This document shows, in pieces, positions 8,061 through 10,227 of a DNA stretch of 10,227 nucleotides. The notes beneath the pieces are model-generated. The model searched no databases and was not told the origin of the DNA. It saw only the letters and a list, made by a program, of their open reading frames with translations. A program made the translations under genes and the position numbers. Source of the stretch: Phoronis pallida (taxonomy: Eukaryota; Phoronida; Phoronidae); contig JAOXYC010248345.1 in NCBI GenBank assembly GCA_028565715.1, positions 1 through 10,227 of the forward strand. The letters are read 5' to 3'. Numbering within the stretch: the stretch's first letter is position 1; each line of letters starts with the position of its first letter.

Positions 8061-8387
8061 TATGTCTCCAGCGTTGGTCCCAATCTGGCATCAAATCGCA
8101 AATCAACTAGAAATGTTGTGTATGAGTCGTTCATTGAACATTACGTACTTGCATCTGAGTAAAAAAATTCAAAAAAATCTGCAAAGAGGTGATTTAAGAG
8201 CAGTTGATTCCGATTTGCGTTTGAGTTTTTTTCGGATAAAAAGCTCTCAAATCACGGCACCCCTTACAGATTTTTTGAATTTTTTTACTCAGATGCAAGT
8301 TAGTTATGTTGATCAAAGGACTCATACACAAACTTTCTAGTTGATTTGAATTTTGACGCCAGATCGACCAACGCAGGAGACAGTATC
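8061..8387. mobile_element. Fold-back MITE-like element, copy C
   Basis: The left end TATGTCTCCAGCGTTGGTCC and right end GACCAACGCAGGAGACAGTATC form inverted termini of the family. Arms of about 125-140 bp are nearly perfect inverted copies, including CAAATCAACTAGAAA, GTGTATGAGTC, ACTTGCATCTGAGTAAAAAA and ATTCAAAAAA. The loop contains TCGGATAAAAAGCTCTCAAA, shared with copy A. It is the most regular of the three copies, but the TTAA ends seen in B are not visible. Open frames at 7778-8110, 8044-8340 and 8194-8448 are readings through exon 3 or the element. Confidence 0.83.
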
Positions 8388-8888
8388 GAATGCCCTCGCG
8401 TGTCATGATAATTTCAGTGCTGTTTGATACATACTGGTTCCTAGTCATGGTTGGATGTCATCATGAATTTTCTTATACGAGGTTGGTAATCTAATCTTTA
8501 CCGAGGCTTTGCCGACCGAGTATAAGAACTTCTGCCGAAATATGCGTGGGAGAAGAGAAGTTATGATAAATGCTAAATATAACAAAAAAAATGTTCCTAA
8601 TAGAATATATCAACGTCAAGCGTCTCTTCATCAGCAAGTAATTTTTGAAAAGAAATATACAGAACACACACAAGGCTGCGAGAAATGATTAGGCAATACC
8701 AGTGTTATATCAACGTACAGTAAACAATAAAACACAAATGATGAATAGAGAGGCGGGAGCGTATAGTTGAAAACACACGAAAGCCCGCTGAATAAATTAA
8801 AAGACGTGAAAATGTAAACAATGCAAAACAATAATATAAACAAAGACTAGAACTGGATGGAAAAAAAATATAAAAGAGTTTAAAAGTA
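8388..8888 (-). other. Probable 3' non-coding region of the minus-strand Penelope-like element
   Basis: This AT-rich stretch lies just downstream of the minus-strand endonuclease fragment's stop codon and has no coding features; the frames on its minus strand are low-complexity. A GC-rich palindrome-like segment at 8500-8522 (ACCGAGGCTTTGCCGACCGA) and a hammerhead-like core near 8605-8634 lie within it. Where the element ends is not determinable from one copy. The boundary may be close to 8500. Confidence 0.4.
8605..8634 (-). ncRNA. Possible decayed hammerhead ribozyme core
   Basis: On the minus strand, CTGATGA (8628-8634) is followed by AGAGACGCTTGACGTT and then GATA. The hammerhead core needs CUGANGA, a stem II and GAAA. 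The first element is exact, a short ACG/CGT stem is possible, and GATA differs from GAAA by one base. Stem I and III partners were not established. Hammerhead motifs are known in the terminal regions of Penelope-like elements, and the position, about 320 nt beyond the stop codon, fits. This is low confidence. Confidence 0.25.
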
Positions 8889-8952
8889 CAAGTGTAAAAA
8901 TTAATAAATAAATGATGGCACAAACATAACACTGCATGAAGTAAACGTAAAA

Positions 8953-9337
8953 TTAGACATTATTGACAACAGATTTAAAATGAGACATAAAATTCAAATC
9001 TCTATTGAGACCATTCACATGAGTTTTAAATTTCAATATCATTTCAGTTTCAAATTCGTGTCTAGCATCAATATCAGAAAGTCCATCCTTAACTACAAGG
9101 ACAGTAAGATCATTGAGGGTGTGATGAGGTAAATTAAAATGTTGTCCAATAGGAACTGAAATATTATTATGAATAATAGTTTGTCTATGTCCATTAAGTC
9201 TAGTGTGTAGGGGGTTAAAACTTTCTCCAAAGTACCAAGCGATTGGGCACTTCGCATACCTAATCAAATAAACTATACCACAACTAGAACATGAAAAATT
9301 ACCAGATATATTAAAAGTTTGGTTGTTGTGAGATAAG
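8953..9337 (-). pseudogene. Penelope-like element, C-terminal GIY-YIG endonuclease fragment
   Basis: Penelope-like elements encode a reverse transcriptase followed by a GIY-YIG nuclease. This minus-strand reading gives, in order, a CSSC knuckle; GIVYLIRYAKC, where GIVYLI takes the GIY position; WYFGES, the YIG-like strand; LHTRLNGHRQ with the Arg and His of the helix; then PIGQHFNLPHH and the tail DIDARHEFETEMILKFKTHV, with a stop at 8953-8955. The open frame formally starts at 9423, but its first 28 residues are antisense to the other arm of the inverted repeat, so true coding begins near 9337. The reverse transcriptase part is missing, making this a 5'-truncated copy. The Tyr in RYAKC stands where many relatives have a Cys. 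Family call firm; clade not determined. Confidence 0.8.
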
Positions 9338-9533
9338 TGTCCTTGTATAGTTTGGATGGACTTTCTGATATTGATGCCAGACACAAATTTGAAACTGAAA
9401 TGATATTGAAATTTAAAACTCATGTAAATGGTCTCAATAGAGATTTGAATTTTATGTCTCGTATTTAAATCAATAATGTCTACATGTATGTGTTATGTTT
9501 GTGCCATCATTTATTTATTAATTTTTACACTTG
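9338..9533 (+). pseudogene. Plus-strand Penelope-like 3' fragment (possible pLTR)
   Basis: From 9355 the plus strand reads DGLSDIDARHKFETEMILKF and onward to MSRI, with a stop at 9466-9468. This is the same C-terminal tail as in the minus copy, with one Glu to Lys change and a shortened end. The upstream part is broken (an in-frame stop just before GGATGG relative to the other copy). The 3' non-coding portion matches the minus copy to 9533. About 150 bp further downstream begins a plus-strand reverse transcriptase ORF. A partial 3' end placed in tandem just before a main copy is the known pseudo-LTR arrangement of Penelope elements. That reading is inference. Confidence 0.7.
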
Positions 9534-9642
9534 CAATTAATCTACATTTTATACCGACATGATCGCGAAGTTTTATATATTTCATTATATTTTAACCACA
9601 GTCGGTAACGGCACATTTTATTTTAATATTTTACTCTGTTAA

Positions 9643-10227
9643 ATAGATTTAACTCAATATAATTTCGGATCCTCAAAATGGTTAAATGTATTTTATTGTA
9701 TTTTATCGAGGTCAAGGGAACACAAGAAATTATATGATGAACGAGTCAAGCTGGAAAACAATGTGTATTCTAATTTCAATAGTGTTGATGCCTATATATT
9801 ACGCAAATGTATTCAGCGTAACATTGACAAAGCCGTTCAACGAACAGTTCAGACTCATGAGAAGAAACTACGGAACCTCACACGCAACACAACATTACCT
9901 TTCTCACATAATGAAACGGTCACAAATTTGTCACGTTTGCAGTTAACAGATGAGCAGCTCGATTTATTGAAACATGGTCTGACATATTCTATATGTCCAC
10001 CTACGTTGGACAAAGCCAGTGTATTTACGTCATTTGAGTTGATTCACAAAACCATGAGTGGAAAGTTGAAAGACCCCACTCTTGCTAGCAGTCTCAAGGC
10101 AGATATTGCACACTTGGCTCATAGTTATGTGGCTAGTTTTAGACCTAAAGATCTACAGAAACATCGAGTCTTGAAACAACTCAAGAATAACAAAGATATC
10201 GTTATTCTTAAACCGGACAAAGGTAAC
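9643..10227 (+). CDS. Penelope-like element reverse transcriptase, N-terminal part, runs off window
   Basis: The frame is open from just after a TAA at 9640-9642 to the end of the window, 195 codons, with convincing coding from about 9721 (HKKLYDERVKLENNVYSNFN). Landmarks typical of the N-terminal region of Penelope-like reverse transcriptases follow. These are a basic, coiled-coil-prone stretch (YILRKCIQRNIDKAVQ, THEKKLRNLTR), then LSRLQLTDEQLDLLKHGLTY and a FELI helix, then VLKQLKNNKDIVILKPDKGN, the first conserved block of the polymerase fingers. The catalytic YxDD region lies beyond the window. The first in-frame Met is at 10054, inside the conserved region, so the real start must come from an upstream exon, another frame by a frameshift, or the copy has lost it. 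Product: a retrotransposon reverse transcriptase, not a host gene. The frame at 9686-9946 is a shadow of this one. Confidence 0.82.
   Translation, partial: MDLTQYNFGSSKWLNVFYCILSRSREHKKLYDERVKLENNVYSNFNSVDAYILRKCIQRNIDKAVQRTVQTHEKKLRNLTRNTTLPFSHNETVTNLSRLQLTDEQLDLLKHGLTYSICPPTLDKASVFTSFELIHKTMSGKLKDPTLASSLKADIAHLAHSYVASFRPKDLQKHRVLKQLKNNKDIVILKPDKGN

Larger units (their letters stand above)
8889..9533. repeat. Large inverted repeat: two Penelope-like 3' ends head to head
   Basis: The left arm 8889-9103 and right arm 9338-9533 are inverted copies around a 234-bp spacer. Matching landmarks are CAAGTGTAAAAATTAATAAA on the left against its complement ending at 9533, the coding stretch for DIDARH(E/K)FETEMILKFKT, and TACAAGGACA (9094-9103) against TGTCCTTGTA (9338-9347). 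The left arm is about 20 bp longer, through indels just after the stop codon. The spacer belongs to the minus-strand copy only. Confidence 0.9.

Noticed and set aside
8953-9423. Full 156-residue minus-strand ORF as a single protein
   Set aside because: Its first 28 residues are antisense to the plus-strand Penelope tail in the right arm of the inverted repeat, so only about 9337 to 8953 is genuine coding sequence.
9534-9642. Hammerhead ribozyme on the plus strand before the reverse transcriptase ORF
   Set aside because: No CTGATGA or CTGANGA core was found there; ACATGATCGCGAAG does not satisfy the core.

Overview
The window looks like animal nuclear DNA, most likely from a marine invertebrate deuterostome such as a hemichordate, amphioxus or echinoderm relative. 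The assignment to animals rests on AT-rich, gene-poor sequence, a multi-exon gene with GT-AG introns, and Penelope-like retroelement sequence. The narrower phylum is a guess. There are no bacterial-style operons, tRNAs, rRNAs or CRISPR arrays, and almost all short open frames are noise or run through repeats.

Layout. Positions 118-483 hold a tandem array of 16 copies of a palindromic core (CCGCGG inside CACCGCGGTG). Its first part is also one large palindrome. Positions 497-1086 hold nothing recognisable. Positions 1087-1400 are copy A of a fold-back, MITE-like element seen three times here (A 1087-1400, B 4952-5717, C 8061-8387). Positions 1401-2940 are featureless apart from a small microsatellite and a hairpin. 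Positions 2941-3303 and 3487-3670 are a degenerate minisatellite whose TTC core recurs every 9 or 11 bp, with an inverted middle block. Positions 3671-4951 hold no supported gene.

The one host gene is a plus-strand SLC23 (nucleobase/ascorbate transporter) gene. It is seen as three exons: 5973-6149, 7344-7476 and 7761-7858. They cover the cytoplasmic N-terminal region and the first membrane segments. The conserved QH motif of the family is split exactly by intron 1. Exon 2 appears to carry a small deletion with a frameshift, and the acceptor of exon 3 is duplicated in tandem, so this copy may be a pseudogene or a damaged allele. Copy B lies just upstream of the first visible exon, a 540-bp TTAA-ended element sits in intron 1, and copy C lies downstream of exon 3. 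The first and last exons of the gene are not in the window.

The right end (about 8460-10227) is Penelope-like element (PLE) sequence. A minus-strand fragment (8953-9337) encodes the C-terminal GIY-YIG endonuclease region. It faces, head to head, a plus-strand fragment of the same C-terminal region (9338-9533). About 150 bp further on begins a plus-strand reverse transcriptase ORF that runs off the window. This matches the tandem-plus-inverted arrangement known for PLEs.

The most unusual items are the palindrome-centred array at the left end, the 9/11-bp periodic minisatellite, and the SLC23 damage. I see no evidence for a wholly new multi-gene system.
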